A DNA stretch of 64,000 nt, from positions 372,001-436,000 of the forward strand of contig NZ_JACYTP010000001.1 of assembly GCF_014841115.1 (NCBI RefSeq), read 5' to 3'. Source of the stretch: Photobacterium arenosum (GTDB lineage Bacteria > Pseudomonadota > Gammaproteobacteria > Enterobacterales > Vibrionaceae). The notes under the pieces are model-generated. The model made no database searches, was not told the DNA's origin, and saw only the letters and a list, made by a program, of their open reading frames with translations. Below, piece by piece: positions 9,773-18,064 of this stretch. Position numbers and translations under genes: made by a program. Every line of letters begins with the position of its first letter. The stretch's first letter is position 1.

Positions 9773-10216
9773 ATGACCTGGAATGTCTATCTTTCTGGTG
9801 AAATCCACACCGACTGGCGGGAACAAATCATTAAAGGCTGTGAGGCAAGAGATCTCAATGTTGTGTTTACTTCAGCCGTTACAGATCACGACAGCAGTGA
9901 CGCTGCAGGTGATGGTTTAGGGGCTGAATCTAACAGCTTCTGGCGCGACCATAAATCGGCCAAGGTTAATGCGATTCGGATACAGAAACTGATCAAACAA
10001 TGTGACGTGGCCGTCATCCGTTTCGGTGATAAATACAAGCAGTGGAATGCCGCGTTTGATGCCGGATATTGTGCCGCACTGGATAAACCCTACATCACAC
10101 TGCACAGCGAAGACATTGTCCACCCGCTTAAAGAAGTGGATGCCAGTGCCAATGCATGGGCAACAAATCCAGCACAAGTAGTTGATATTTTAGATTATTT
10201 ACTGAATCAAAAATAA
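9773..10216 (+). CDS. YtoQ family protein
   Basis: A 147-residue protein matching the YtoQ family throughout: N-terminal VYLSGEIHTDWR, the central TDHDSSD and FWRDHKSAKVNAIR motifs, and FDAGYCAALDKPYITLHSE. The fold resembles the nucleoside 2-deoxyribosyltransferase-like group, but no activity is established for YtoQ as far as I know. It is a single gene preceded by AAGGAAAAGGGG and closed by the strong hairpin at 10224-10254. Confidence 0.85.
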   Translation: MTWNVYLSGEIHTDWREQIIKGCEARDLNVVFTSAVTDHDSSDAAGDGLGAESNSFWRDHKSAKVNAIRIQKLIKQCDVAVIRFGDKYKQWNAAFDAGYCAALDKPYITLHSEDIVHPLKEVDASANAWATNPAQVVDILDYLLNQK

Positions 10217-10223
10217 AGCCTGC

Positions 10224-10254
10224 ACCCGACACAATCACACCGATTGTGTCGGGT
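10224..10254. terminator. Bidirectional hairpin between ytoQ-like and VOC genes
   Basis: A perfect 13-base-pair stem (ACCCGACACAATC pairing with GATTGTGTCGGGT) with a five-base loop lies between two convergent genes. There is no long T run on either side, but placement and strength make a shared terminator likely. Confidence 0.75.
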
Positions 10255-10265
10255 AAATTGCTTTA

Positions 10266-10673
10266 CTAGCGCAGGCGCTGGCCAGAAATGGCAGGATGAT
10301 AAATAGGCTGAACGACATTACCGGCCGGATCGGTACAATGAAAACTGCGCGCACCATCACTGTGATCGTGCGGTGTGTCCAGTAACGGCACGCCTTTGGC
10401 TTTGAGAAACACGAACCAGGCTTGCAATTCTTCTTTGCTGTCCACTATGAACCCGAAATGATCAAGGGACTGATTGTGATTCTCCTGCGGTTCATACGCC
10501 CTGCTCAGCGACAAGTTGTCATTACCGCAACTGAGGTAAATCAGGTTATCGCTCGCTTTTCTTAGCACTTCCATACCCAGTATTTCGGTATAGAAACGGA
10601 TACACTCCTCAAAGGGATATACCGCTAGTGCTAAATGTCGTAATCCGTTCAAAGGTTTTGGTCTCTCAGCCAT
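10266..10673 (-). CDS. VOC (glyoxalase/bleomycin resistance fold) family protein
   Basis: A 135-residue protein with one complete VOC domain: GLRHLALAV opens the first beta-alpha-beta module with a candidate metal His, SLDHFGFIVDS opens the second, and FHCTDPAGNVVQP closes it. Members include dioxygenases, glyoxalases and antibiotic-binding proteins that bind a divalent metal; this one cannot be placed further. Start at 10673 is preferred because GGAG lies nine bases upstream; an upstream in-frame TTG would overlap that site. The gene is convergent with the YtoQ-family gene. Confidence 0.8.
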   Translation of the reverse strand: MAERPKPLNGLRHLALAVYPFEECIRFYTEILGMEVLRKASDNLIYLSCGNDNLSLSRAYEPQENHNQSLDHFGFIVDSKEELQAWFVFLKAKGVPLLDTPHDHSDGARSFHCTDPAGNVVQPIYHPAISGQRLR

Positions 10674-10783
10674 ATTCAGCCACTCCGTGTGCAATAGTTT
10701 TACTCATTGTATACAATAAGGGGCCAGATATTCAAACGAAGAACAAGTTGTTCCTCAAACCGACAAAAAAGGAAGTGCGCTTT

Positions 10784-11086
10784 ATGTTTTGTATTGTTGT
10801 GAAAAATTCAGTCAAAGCAGGGTTTCGAGACCAGTATCTCTCGATCATGAAGGAAAACGCCAAGGCTTCGGTAGAGAATGAAGAAGGCTGCCTGGTGTTC
10901 GATGTGCTGTCAGCTCAGGACAACGACCACTGCTTCTACCTGTATGAAATCTACACCAGTGAAGACGCACTTGCAGCGCACAAACTGACACCGCATTACC
11001 TGGAAAGCCGCAAGCACTTAGCCGGGTTAATCGACGACCAATCTGTCATCCGCTGCGATGTGGAGCATCGCAATTTCCAGCGGTAA
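10784..11086 (+). CDS. Antibiotic biosynthesis monooxygenase (ABM/YgiN-like) domain protein
   Basis: A 100-residue ABM-fold protein. The N-terminal strand FCIVVKNSVKAGF, the central CLVFDVLSAQ and FYLYEIYTSEDALAAH, and HYLESRKHL near the C-terminus are the family layout seen in quinol monooxygenase YgiN and LsrG. These small dimeric enzymes act on quinones or signalling molecules without a cofactor; which applies here is unknown. I choose ATG at 10784 with AAGGAAG upstream; the frame is open further 5' but those residues do not look like the family. Confidence 0.82.
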   Translation: MFCIVVKNSVKAGFRDQYLSIMKENAKASVENEEGCLVFDVLSAQDNDHCFYLYEIYTSEDALAAHKLTPHYLESRKHLAGLIDDQSVIRCDVEHRNFQR

Positions 11087-11124
11087 ACACCTACATAGCT
11101 GTGCCCGTTATCCTGTGAGCACGA

Positions 11125-11165
11125 ATTGATGAAGGCAGGTAGGTAAAACACCTGTCTTCATCAAT
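11125..11165 (+). terminator. Hairpin downstream of the ABM monooxygenase gene
   Basis: Sixteen-base arms (ATTGATGAAGGCAGGT and ACCTGTCTTCATCAAT) pair with a single G-T wobble around a nine-base loop, about 40 bases after the stop codon. There is no T tract, so it may act as a terminator or as a 3' stabilising stem. Confidence 0.6.
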
Positions 11166-11279
11166 ACAATGAAGCTCAAATCCGCACCATCCGGAAAAAC
11201 CTGCATACTGTCCTCTCTTTGGTCGCCTTAGTAACACACCCCATGAACAGACTCATTACTAAAAGAAGCAAGGTGGATT

Positions 11280-11633
11280 ATGAAAGGCGTTACCTGTTTA
11301 TCCCTCACCCTGATGTGTGGCTTTATGGTATCGGCAGCAGCGAACGCGGGCTGTGGTAAAATGCAAGCCCAGTGCATTGTGTTCGAGCACGGTGAAACAA
11401 CGCCGGTCAGTTGCTCCATTTCGGTCTGTGCCAATACCAGCGAGTTTGATACCTATTGGACACTCAGCAACGGTTCTGAGATCTCCCATCACATCAACGC
11501 AAACACGGCCACCATTAAGGTAAACGGTCAAACCGGATTTGCATTACCTTCAGCCATATTACAAGACAATCTGAGTTGCTACAGCGCCCCCGGCATCAGC
11601 AGCATTTATTGTGCGAAAGACATGTTACTTTAG
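11280..11633 (+). CDS. Small secreted cysteine-rich protein, unknown
   Basis: A 117-residue protein with a clear Sec signal peptide (hydrophobic residues 4-22, cleavage likely after ANA-G). The mature part is about 95 residues with seven or so cysteines, suggesting disulphide bonds in the periplasm or outside the cell. AAGGTGG gives a good ribosome site. I do not recognise the family. It stands alone, 193 bases after the monooxygenase gene. Confidence 0.65.
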   Translation: MKGVTCLSLTLMCGFMVSAAANAGCGKMQAQCIVFEHGETTPVSCSISVCANTSEFDTYWTLSNGSEISHHINANTATIKVNGQTGFALPSAILQDNLSCYSAPGISSIYCAKDMLL

Positions 11634-11910
11634 CCTGAGCTATCTAAGACGCACTGAGGAAACATTCAATGCTTTGTATAGTGACCTGCCTATACAATTG
11701 ACAGTCATCTGTCTGCCGTTCATACCGTTTGTTGCCTGCCGCTTTTAGCCTGACCAGAGTGCGCTTATACCGATTCCCCGCTTAAACCTTCTGCTTACCT
11801 GCCATTTTGCAATAACCAGTTAATGACACACAGCGTTCTGACGCCATTAAATACTGTCATTGGTTGGGGGTTTCTGACCCCTTTTCATCATTATAAGAAT
11901 CAAGGTGAGT

Positions 11911-12339
11911 ATGAAAAAGGCACTATCTATTATTCTTCTCTCATCGTTATCAGGCTGTGCATCTATGGGCCAGCCAGATCCTGAGATCGGGTTTGAGTCT
12001 ACAGTTAACCTGAATGGCTACTATTTTTCAGAGAGCAACGGCAATGTTCTGGAAAATGGGCAGCTGGTCAAAAAGAAAACTTATGCCTATATAAAATTCA
12101 ATAGCTTAGAAGAAAATCAGCTGACGTACATCGTTGCCACGTCTCCGGCTGTAAACGGCATTGTCCGGGGCGATGCGATCAGTACCCGAGTAACCAGTAA
12201 TTACAGTGTGGATAATAACCACAGCGATCAAGGTTACCGAATCAGCTTCTACCAGCAAAAAGGGAACATGCACCTTGATTACGTGCTGAATGCAGACATC
12301 AATGGCGTTATTGAAGATTTTACTTTCCAGCCGCTGTGA
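11911..12339 (+). CDS. Putative lipoprotein, unknown
   Basis: A 142-residue protein whose N-terminus is a lipoprotein signal: KKALSIILLSSLSGC, with the lipobox LSGC giving Cys at about residue 16, followed by ASMGQ, which lacks Asp at +2 and so favours transfer to the outer membrane. The rest is beta-rich without a recognised domain. ATG at 11911 is preferred over the GTG six bases upstream, which overlaps the AAGGTGAG ribosome site. It may be read with the L,D-transpeptidase gene 79 bases downstream, but no link is proved. Confidence 0.7.
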   Translation: MKKALSIILLSSLSGCASMGQPDPEIGFESTVNLNGYYFSESNGNVLENGQLVKKKTYAYIKFNSLEENQLTYIVATSPAVNGIVRGDAISTRVTSNYSVDNNHSDQGYRISFYQQKGNMHLDYVLNADINGVIEDFTFQPL

Positions 12340-12418
12340 TCTGACACACTGACAACTTACTGCTGATAATGTAATCAACATTTTTCGTTTAATGGACTAG
12401 ATATGACGTTGGGGAATT

Positions 12419-13138
12419 ATGCGCACTATTAAATTTTCAGCCCTGTTTGCCGCTGTGTATTTACTGATGACCACTCATGCTCATGGACAGTCCGTTTCAA
12501 CCTCTGTCGCGCCCTCTTTGCTGGGAAAGCGAACCGTTGATGACGTATTAGCGACTTACGGCCACTTGTCTGAAATGCGGTTGAAATACAGATTTCGCCA
12601 GGCCAATGTGAGCTATCCGCCTGAGAAAATTGCGCTGCTTGGCCTGAAAGAAGAAAAAGTCCTGGAGCTATGGGCGTTTGATCAGCAGGGTCGTCGCCAT
12701 TTTATCTACAGTTACCCTGTCACAGCGGCGAGCGGCAAAGCAGGGCCAAAACTCAAAGAAGGCGACCGTCAGGTGCCGGAAGGTATCTACAAAATCATCG
12801 GCCTCAATCCGAACAGCCGTTTCCACTTGTCGATGAAGCTTAACTATCCCAACAACTTCGATCTCAAATACGCCGCGCTAGAAGGCCGGCAATCACCGGG
12901 TTCCAATATTTTCATTCATGGCAAAGCCGACTCCATTGGTTGTCTTGCTATCGGCGACAGCGCGGTGGAAGAATTGTTTACCCTGGTGGGGAAAATCGGC
13001 AAAGACAATGTCGAAGTGGTGATTGCCCCGCATGATCCACGGAAAAACCCGATCCGCCCTGTACCCGACACCTCCCCGGCCTGGATCTCAGAGTTGTATG
13101 CATCTATTGAAAGCGAATTTTCCCGCTTTGAATATTAA
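12419..13138 (+). CDS. L,D-transpeptidase family (YkuD domain, YafK/DpaA-like) protein
   Basis: A 239-residue exported protein: signal peptide at residues 1-24 (ending HAHGQ), then a YkuD catalytic domain with GDRQVPEGIYKI, a His at about 167 and the catalytic Cys at about 175 in HGKADSIGCLAIGD. Such enzymes form or cleave peptidoglycan cross-links or release Braun lipoprotein in the periplasm; E. coli DpaA (YafK), which it resembles most, is a hydrolase rather than a cross-linker. Which activity this one has cannot be told from sequence alone. GGGGA lies just before the ATG. Confidence 0.85.
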   Translation: MRTIKFSALFAAVYLLMTTHAHGQSVSTSVAPSLLGKRTVDDVLATYGHLSEMRLKYRFRQANVSYPPEKIALLGLKEEKVLELWAFDQQGRRHFIYSYPVTAASGKAGPKLKEGDRQVPEGIYKIIGLNPNSRFHLSMKLNYPNNFDLKYAALEGRQSPGSNIFIHGKADSIGCLAIGDSAVEELFTLVGKIGKDNVEVVIAPHDPRKNPIRPVPDTSPAWISELYASIESEFSRFEY

Positions 13139-13266
13139 GCAGGCAAATAAGACTCCCAGAGCGGATCGCTATCATAACTGCCAATGAAATCTGTTGCGCA
13201 CTGGAATAAGCCACCATAAACTCCTGGCGACAAATTAAAATTAAGTGGCTTATTTCAAGGATTATT

Positions 13267-14346
13267 ATGAGCACGGAATTACGCTCTCATTGCACTCTGT
13301 CTGTCCCCGGCAACCGTGAAATGTCTCCGGCCGACATCTTCCTGCAAATGGCAAACTGGTGTCAGAGCAATCAGATCAAACATGATATTTACGGTCAGGG
13401 CGATGATCTGCAGCAGTTTGAAACCAAAGTTGCCGATCTTCTGGGCTACGAAGCCGGCCTGTTCGTTATCTCGGGTACAATGACCCAACCTACTGCGCTG
13501 CAACTGGCCTGTATGGCACGCAAAAAACCTATTGTGGCCATGCATCCCTCCAGTCATATTTACCTGCATGAAGCGCAAGGCTATCTGCTGCAGCAACGCT
13601 TTACCGTTCTGCCTGTCGGTAACCCTTATCAAACCTGGTCTTTGGCCGATTTGCAGGAATGGCCGGACGATATTGCTGCCGTGCTGTATGAACTTCCCAT
13701 GCGCGAAATTGGCGGTCAGCTGCCGGAATGGGATGATTTAAACGCTATCAAAGCCCATTGTCGCGAGCAGGGTATTCATCTGCACATGGACGGCGCCAGA
13801 TTGTGGGAAGCCAAAGCCTGGTATGGCCGTGAGTACAGCGAGATTGCTCAAGGTTTCGATTCAGCCTATGTCTCTTTATATAAAGGCATTGGCGGATTAG
13901 GCGGCTCTATGTTGCTGGGCGATCAAGCATTGATTGAAAAAGCTCGCCTCTGGATGCAACGCCAGGGCGGTAATGTATATCGCCGCACACCGTATTCGGT
14001 TTCCGCGGCGATGCAGTTCGATCAGCGCCTGGCGCTGATGCCAGCCTTGTTCGATCGTACTCAGCAGCTCTACCGCATACTGAAAGATTACCCGCTGTTA
14101 ACGCCAAACCCGACTGCGCCACAGGCCAATATGCTGCATCTGTATCTGCCCGTCAGTGCCGAAAAAGCCAGTGTCATTCGCGACAGGCTGGCGACAGAGC
14201 AGAAAATCTGGCTGGGAAATCCGCAACAAGCGGCCTTACCTGAGCAATCATTCCTCGAATGGTATGTCGGCGACAATTTGCTTAACCTAAGCGATGACAA
14301 GTTGCGCGAAATCTTAAGCTGGCTATCCGGCGAATTAGTCAGCTAA
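13267..14346 (+). CDS. Threonine aldolase / beta-eliminating lyase family PLP enzyme
   Basis: A 359-residue fold-type I PLP enzyme of the low-specificity L-threonine aldolase family. HDIYGQGDD near the N-terminus, HLHMDGARLWEA in the middle and the PLP-binding Lys206 in SLYKGIGGLGG mark the family; the reaction is threonine to glycine plus acetaldehyde in well-studied members. It is cytoplasmic and monocistronic. The N-terminal stretch (13267-13330) is unlike the short ones of E. coli LtaE, so substrate range may differ. A strong hairpin follows the stop. Confidence 0.85.
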   Translation: MSTELRSHCTLSVPGNREMSPADIFLQMANWCQSNQIKHDIYGQGDDLQQFETKVADLLGYEAGLFVISGTMTQPTALQLACMARKKPIVAMHPSSHIYLHEAQGYLLQQRFTVLPVGNPYQTWSLADLQEWPDDIAAVLYELPMREIGGQLPEWDDLNAIKAHCREQGIHLHMDGARLWEAKAWYGREYSEIAQGFDSAYVSLYKGIGGLGGSMLLGDQALIEKARLWMQRQGGNVYRRTPYSVSAAMQFDQRLALMPALFDRTQQLYRILKDYPLLTPNPTAPQANMLHLYLPVSAEKASVIRDRLATEQKIWLGNPQQAALPEQSFLEWYVGDNLLNLSDDKLREILSWLSGELVS

Positions 14347-14355
14347 TTGAAAAGC

Positions 14356-14389
14356 GGCTCCCTGCGCTGCATAATCAGCGCAGGGAGCC
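14356..14389. terminator. Bidirectional terminator between the threonine-aldolase-like and deaminase genes
   Basis: Perfect 14-base-pair GC-rich stem (GGCTCCCTGCGCTG with CAGCGCAGGGAGCC) and a six-base loop between convergent genes. Very stable; the T tracts are weak. Confidence 0.8.
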
Positions 14390-14406
14390 ACTTGGCCATA
14401 GTGAAA

Positions 14407-15435
14407 TTATGCCTTGCTATTAGCGGATGATTTTTCGCTTTGGAGGTAATCCAGTGTCATTCGGGTTAAACGCTGCTTCTCTTCCTCGCAGATAAAACTG
14501 GCCTGAATCGCATTGAGGGTAAACTGCGCGATCTCTTCCTGCGTCATAGGATGTGCATCGGCCACCGCCTGAAAATTATCTGTCATATACCCACCAAAAT
14601 ACGCCGGATCGTCAGAATTGATGGTGACACGCAGGCCTTTGCGCAGCAGCTCGACGATATTGTGATCTTTCATGTCTTCGAACACCTTGAGTTTTAAGTT
14701 CGACAGCGGGCACACGGTTAACGGCACCTGCTCCCGCACTAAACGCTCAACCAGAGCTGCATCTTCAACACAACGAATGCCGTGATCCACCCGGGTCGCC
14801 CCCAGCAGATCCAGGGTATTGGTAATATTTTCCGGTGGCCCTTCCTCACCGGCATGGGCTACGGTCAGAAAACCTTCTGTCAGTGCTTGCTGAAAGACCG
14901 CATTGAATTTCTCCGGCGGATTGCCCTGCTCTGAAGAATCCAAACCCACTCCCACTATTTTGTCTTTATGCGACAACCCCTGACTGAGCGTGGCAAAAGC
15001 AGAGTCCTGATCGAGATGGCGCAGGAAACACATGATCAGCTGGCTGGAAATACCCAGTGTTTCCCTGCCCTGCTCCAGTGCGCGGTGAATGCCCTTCACC
15101 ACAATATCGAAGGCAATACCCCGCTCGGTATGGGTTTGCGGATCAAAGAAGATCTCTGTGTGTACCACGTTATCGGCTTTACAGCGCAACAGGTAGGCCC
15201 AGGTTAAATCGTAAAAATCCTGCTCGTGGATCAGTACGTTTGCGCCCTGGTAATAAATATCCAGAAAAGACTGCAGGTTGTGGAACTGGTACGCCGCACG
15301 CACTTCATCAGGTGAATGAAACGGAATCGCAATCTGGTTTCTTTCGGCCAGTGCAAACATCAGCTCAGGTTCCAGCGAGCCTTCAATATGCAGGTGTAAT
15401 TCCACTTTCGGTAAACCAGTAATAAAAGATGTCAT
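14407..15435 (-). CDS. add: Adenosine/adenine deaminase family enzyme, adenine-deaminase type, riboswitch-controlled
   Basis: A 342-residue metal-dependent deaminase. Metal ligands His14 and His16 lie in [10 protein letters not shown], then [17 protein letters not shown] and [11 protein letters not shown]. The sequence resembles the bacterial group that includes the Pseudomonas aeruginosa enzyme shown to be an adenine deaminase, so I infer adenine to hypoxanthine rather than adenosine as substrate. An adenine aptamer stands 118 bases upstream, so the enzyme is presumably made when adenine accumulates. The start is ATG at 15435 with AAGAG upstream. It is annotated as adenosine deaminase in vibrios; the exact substrate needs assay. 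Confidence 0.9.
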   Translation of the reverse strand: MTSFITGLPKVELHLHIEGSLEPELMFALAERNQIAIPFHSPDEVRAAYQFHNLQSFLDIYYQGANVLIHEQDFYDLTWAYLLRCKADNVVHTEIFFDPQTHTERGIAFDIVVKGIHRALEQGRETLGISSQLIMCFLRHLDQDSAFATLSQGLSHKDKIVGVGLDSSEQGNPPEKFNAVFQQALTEGFLTVAHAGEEGPPENITNTLDLLGATRVDHGIRCVEDAALVERLVREQVPLTVCPLSNLKLKVFEDMKDHNIVELLRKGLRVTINSDDPAYFGGYMTDNFQAVADAHPMTQEEIAQFTLNAIQASFICEEEKQRLTRMTLDYLQSEKSSANSKA

Positions 15436-15553
15436 AAGGTGCTCTTAATCAGGTTCTCAATACGTTGACTGGGATGATTAACAGCTTTTCTGCAGCAAAG
15501 GAGAATGGGTATTCCGACCATGACAAAGAGAAAAGCGATTAATCGACTTAACT

Positions 15554-15620
15554 CTTCGTAATCAGAATTTTACGGATTCTGGTAGAGACCCCCACACCCT
15601 ATCAGTGGGGTTATACGAAG
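15554..15620 (-). ncRNA. Purine riboswitch aptamer, adenine type
   Basis: On the minus strand the 67 nt form the purine aptamer: P1 (CTTCGTA with TACGAAG), P2 (CCCCAC with GTGGGG) with loop TGATAGG, the conserved junction TCTCTACC, P3 (AGAAT with ATTCT) with loop CCGTAAA, and J3/1 GATTA. The base that pairs with ligand is U (GATTA rather than GACTA), which specifies adenine over guanine. It precedes the deaminase gene, as in the known add riboswitch of Vibrio vulnificus. The expression platform in the following 118 nt was not resolved by eye. Confidence 0.95.
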
Positions 15621-15628
15621 CGGGTTGT

Positions 15629-15649
15629 ATCGGTTTACGCTAAACCGAT
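15629..15649. promoter_or_regulatory. Perfect 9-bp dyad immediately upstream of the adenine aptamer
   Basis: ATCGGTTTA and TAAACCGAT flank a CGC centre, nine bases before the 5' side of P1 on the minus strand, where the core promoter of the deaminase transcript should lie. No T tract follows on either strand, so an operator is more likely than a terminator. It does not match the PurR consensus. The binding protein is unknown. Confidence 0.5.
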
Positions 15650-15800
15650 GACCACAACGGGACAAACTTTCTCATATCATCTGCCGGCTTGCAAGCCGCG
15701 CCAGCCAACACCCGATCTGCAAACCCATACAGGAAGGCAACTTATTACAGGTTCTGCTTACTGGTTTCTGGCAAAAATGACGGGGAAAACGTCACAATGG

Positions 15801-15827
15801 AAAATGCGCCCCGTTCGCAGAGGCGCA
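15801..15827 (-). terminator. Terminator of the coiled-coil protein gene
   Basis: Minus-strand stem TGCGCC...GGCGCA with a ten-base loop followed by ATTTTCC, ten bases after the stop codon of the gene at 15837-16331. Modest stem with a short T run. Confidence 0.5.
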
Positions 15828-15836
15828 GCGGTAATA

Positions 15837-16331
15837 TTACTCTTTCTCTTCTTTAGAAAATTCTTCGCTGGCTTTTTGCCAGGCTTCACTCAGGCTGTCA
15901 TAGGCACCGGAAAAGCCTTCTTTGACATGATCCCAGGCGCCAGCTGAGCTGCTTTTCATACTGCCATACCATTCAGCCAGTTTCACTCGCTGTTCCTGCA
16001 TAGATTTGAGACTTTCTCTGGATTTCTCACGGGCTGCCTTATCCATATCATCCCAGTCGTCTTCTATCTGTGTCTGCAACTGCTCAATATGTTTATCCAG
16101 GCTGTCGATGCCCTCTTTCGTCGCCTTCATGGCTTCGTCTTTTTGCTCTGCAGAGTAGTTTTTCAGTGACTCCAGCAAATCCTTCGTTTCTTTGTTCACC
16201 TGCTCAGCTGATGTCACTGCTTCTGCTTCTTCTTTTTCGTGATGGGCCGCAGTGACTACACCAGGCAACAGCCCGATAGACACCACTAGTGCACATACTG
16301 AGGCATAACGACGAACTACACTCACTTTCAT
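15837..16331 (-). CDS. Exported coiled-coil (sll1863-like) protein
   Basis: A 164-residue protein with a signal peptide (residues 8-28, cleavage likely after VTA-A), then charged heptads predicted to form long alpha helices, ending with AGAWDHVKEGFSGAYDSLSEAW. The C-terminal amphipathic pattern (bulky W every ~11-18 residues) matches the cytoplasmic protein at 23530-23814, which lacks a signal. Similar proteins are filed as sll1863-type stress-response proteins; function is not established. The sequence shows an envelope location, probably periplasmic. Confidence 0.7.
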   Translation of the reverse strand: MKVSVVRRYASVCALVVSIGLLPGVVTAAHHEKEEAEAVTSAEQVNKETKDLLESLKNYSAEQKDEAMKATKEGIDSLDKHIEQLQTQIEDDWDDMDKAAREKSRESLKSMQEQRVKLAEWYGSMKSSSAGAWDHVKEGFSGAYDSLSEAWQKASEEFSKEEKE

Positions 16332-16494
16332 ATTTCCTCCAAGCGTCGTGATATGAATGAAGAATCAGACCTAAAGTATGGTTGATCCCGAATAACATTG
16401 TGTTCATTCACTGTCAGGATACGGTTCACTGGCGAATCCTAACGGATGTTCCATACTTTATAGCACTGGTTTCAACAATGAAAAACAATAAGTT

Positions 16495-18039
16495 ATGGAT
16501 GAGAACAATAGCACTTTATTGAATCTGCGCACCATTGAGCCTTCTGACTTTAAGCAACTTGCTGCATTGGAAGATCTGGTTTTTCCTGATGTGGGCGGTG
16601 CCTGGCCAAAATCTACCATTCAAGGGCTGGTCAAACATTTTCCCGACGGGCAAATCTGCATTGAGGACAAGGGGAAAATCATTGCCGCAGCACTGACCAT
16701 TAAAGTCAGCTACAACCGCTATTCCCTGAACCACACGTATCTGGATATAGTCGATGCCAACAATGTGGCCTGTCACAACCCGAGCGGAGATGCGTTGTAT
16801 GGACTGGACGTATTTGTCCATCCGGATTATCGCGGCCTTCGCTTAGGGCGTCGCTTATACGAAGCCCGTAAGGAGCTCTGCCGGGCCAACAACCTCAAAG
16901 CCATTCTTGCCGGCGGACGCATTCCGGGTTATCACAAGTATGCGGATGAAATGCATGTTTCTGAGTATATTGCCAAGGTCAAACGCCGTGAAATTCATGA
17001 CCCGATACTCTCGTTTCAGCTTGCCAATGATTTCGATGTAAAACGCCTGATGAACCGTTATCTCCCTGAAGATGCGAAGTCCAAAGGCTATGCCACACTG
17101 CTTGAATGGGACAACATTTTCTACGAAGAAGATATCTCGATCCATCAAACCGAAAAAACACTGATAAGGTTGGGCATAGTGCAGTGGCACATGCGTCGGG
17201 TCGTGTCGGTCGACGACCTGATGAACCAGGCCGAGTTTTTTGTTTCTTCTTTATCCAAATATCAGTCCGATTTTGCATTGTTCCCTGAGTTTTTTAATGC
17301 GCCGCTGATGGGGTTAGCCAGAGACAAAGACTCGGTTGAGGCCATTCGCTATCTCAGCCAGTTCACTGAAGAAATCCGTCAGCGATTTTCTCAGCTGGCT
17401 GTCACGTATAACATCAACATCATTGCCGGCAGTATGCCTTACCTGAAAGGTGACAAGCTATATAACGTCTCATACCTGCTGCACAGAGACGGGGACATTG
17501 ACGAGCAATATAAAATTCACATCACGCCGCACGAAGTCAGAGACTGGGTCATAGACGGAGGCGATAAAGTCAAAGTCTTCGACACCGATGCCGGGCGGAT
17601 TGGTATTCTGATTTGCTACGATGTCGAGTTTCCCGAACTGGGCAGGCTGCTGGCCGATCAGGGAGTCCAGATTCTGTTTGTCCCTTTCTGGACAGATACT
17701 AAAAACGGCTATCTGCGGGTACGTATATGTGGTCAGGCGAGGGCGATTGAAAACGAGTGTTATGTCGCGCTGGGTGGCAGCGTCGGCAACCTTCCCCGGG
17801 TCGATAATGTTGACATCCAATATGCCCAGTCTGCAGTGTTTTCTCCCTCCGATGTGTATTTCCCGCACGATGCGATCATTACGGAAGCCAATGCCAATAC
17901 CGAAATGATTATTTTCGCCGATGTCGACTTGTCAAAATTAAAACTGTTGCACAACGAAGGCTCTGTCACTAACCTAAAGCATCGGCGCTTGGATCTTTAT
18001 AAAATGAAGACAAAAAAGCGTAACAAAAAGAAACATTAA
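16495..18039 (+). CDS. Bifunctional GNAT acetyltransferase - nitrilase-family hydrolase fusion
   Basis: A 514-residue fusion. Residues ~10-150 are a GNAT domain with VHPDYRGLRLGRRLYEA as the acetyl-CoA loop; residues ~220-500 are a carbon-nitrogen hydrolase with the full Glu-Lys-Cys triad (FPEFF, EQYKIHIT, LICYDVEFPE). The C-terminus is a basic tail (KMKTKKRNKKK). The two-domain form is widespread in bacteria but its reaction is unknown; coupled amide cleavage and acyl transfer is an inference. A clear ribosome site is lacking. The DUF2860 outer-membrane gene begins 25 bases after its stop, suggesting one operon. Confidence 0.88.
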   Translation: MDENNSTLLNLRTIEPSDFKQLAALEDLVFPDVGGAWPKSTIQGLVKHFPDGQICIEDKGKIIAAALTIKVSYNRYSLNHTYLDIVDANNVACHNPSGDALYGLDVFVHPDYRGLRLGRRLYEARKELCRANNLKAILAGGRIPGYHKYADEMHVSEYIAKVKRREIHDPILSFQLANDFDVKRLMNRYLPEDAKSKGYATLLEWDNIFYEEDISIHQTEKTLIRLGIVQWHMRRVVSVDDLMNQAEFFVSSLSKYQSDFALFPEFFNAPLMGLARDKDSVEAIRYLSQFTEEIRQRFSQLAVTYNINIIAGSMPYLKGDKLYNVSYLLHRDGDIDEQYKIHITPHEVRDWVIDGGDKVKVFDTDAGRIGILICYDVEFPELGRLLADQGVQILFVPFWTDTKNGYLRVRICGQARAIENECYVALGGSVGNLPRVDNVDIQYAQSAVFSPSDVYFPHDAIITEANANTEMIIFADVDLSKLKLLHNEGSVTNLKHRRLDLYKMKTKKRNKKKH

Positions 18040-18064
18040 CCAATGTTTTTCACAGGAAGTGGCC

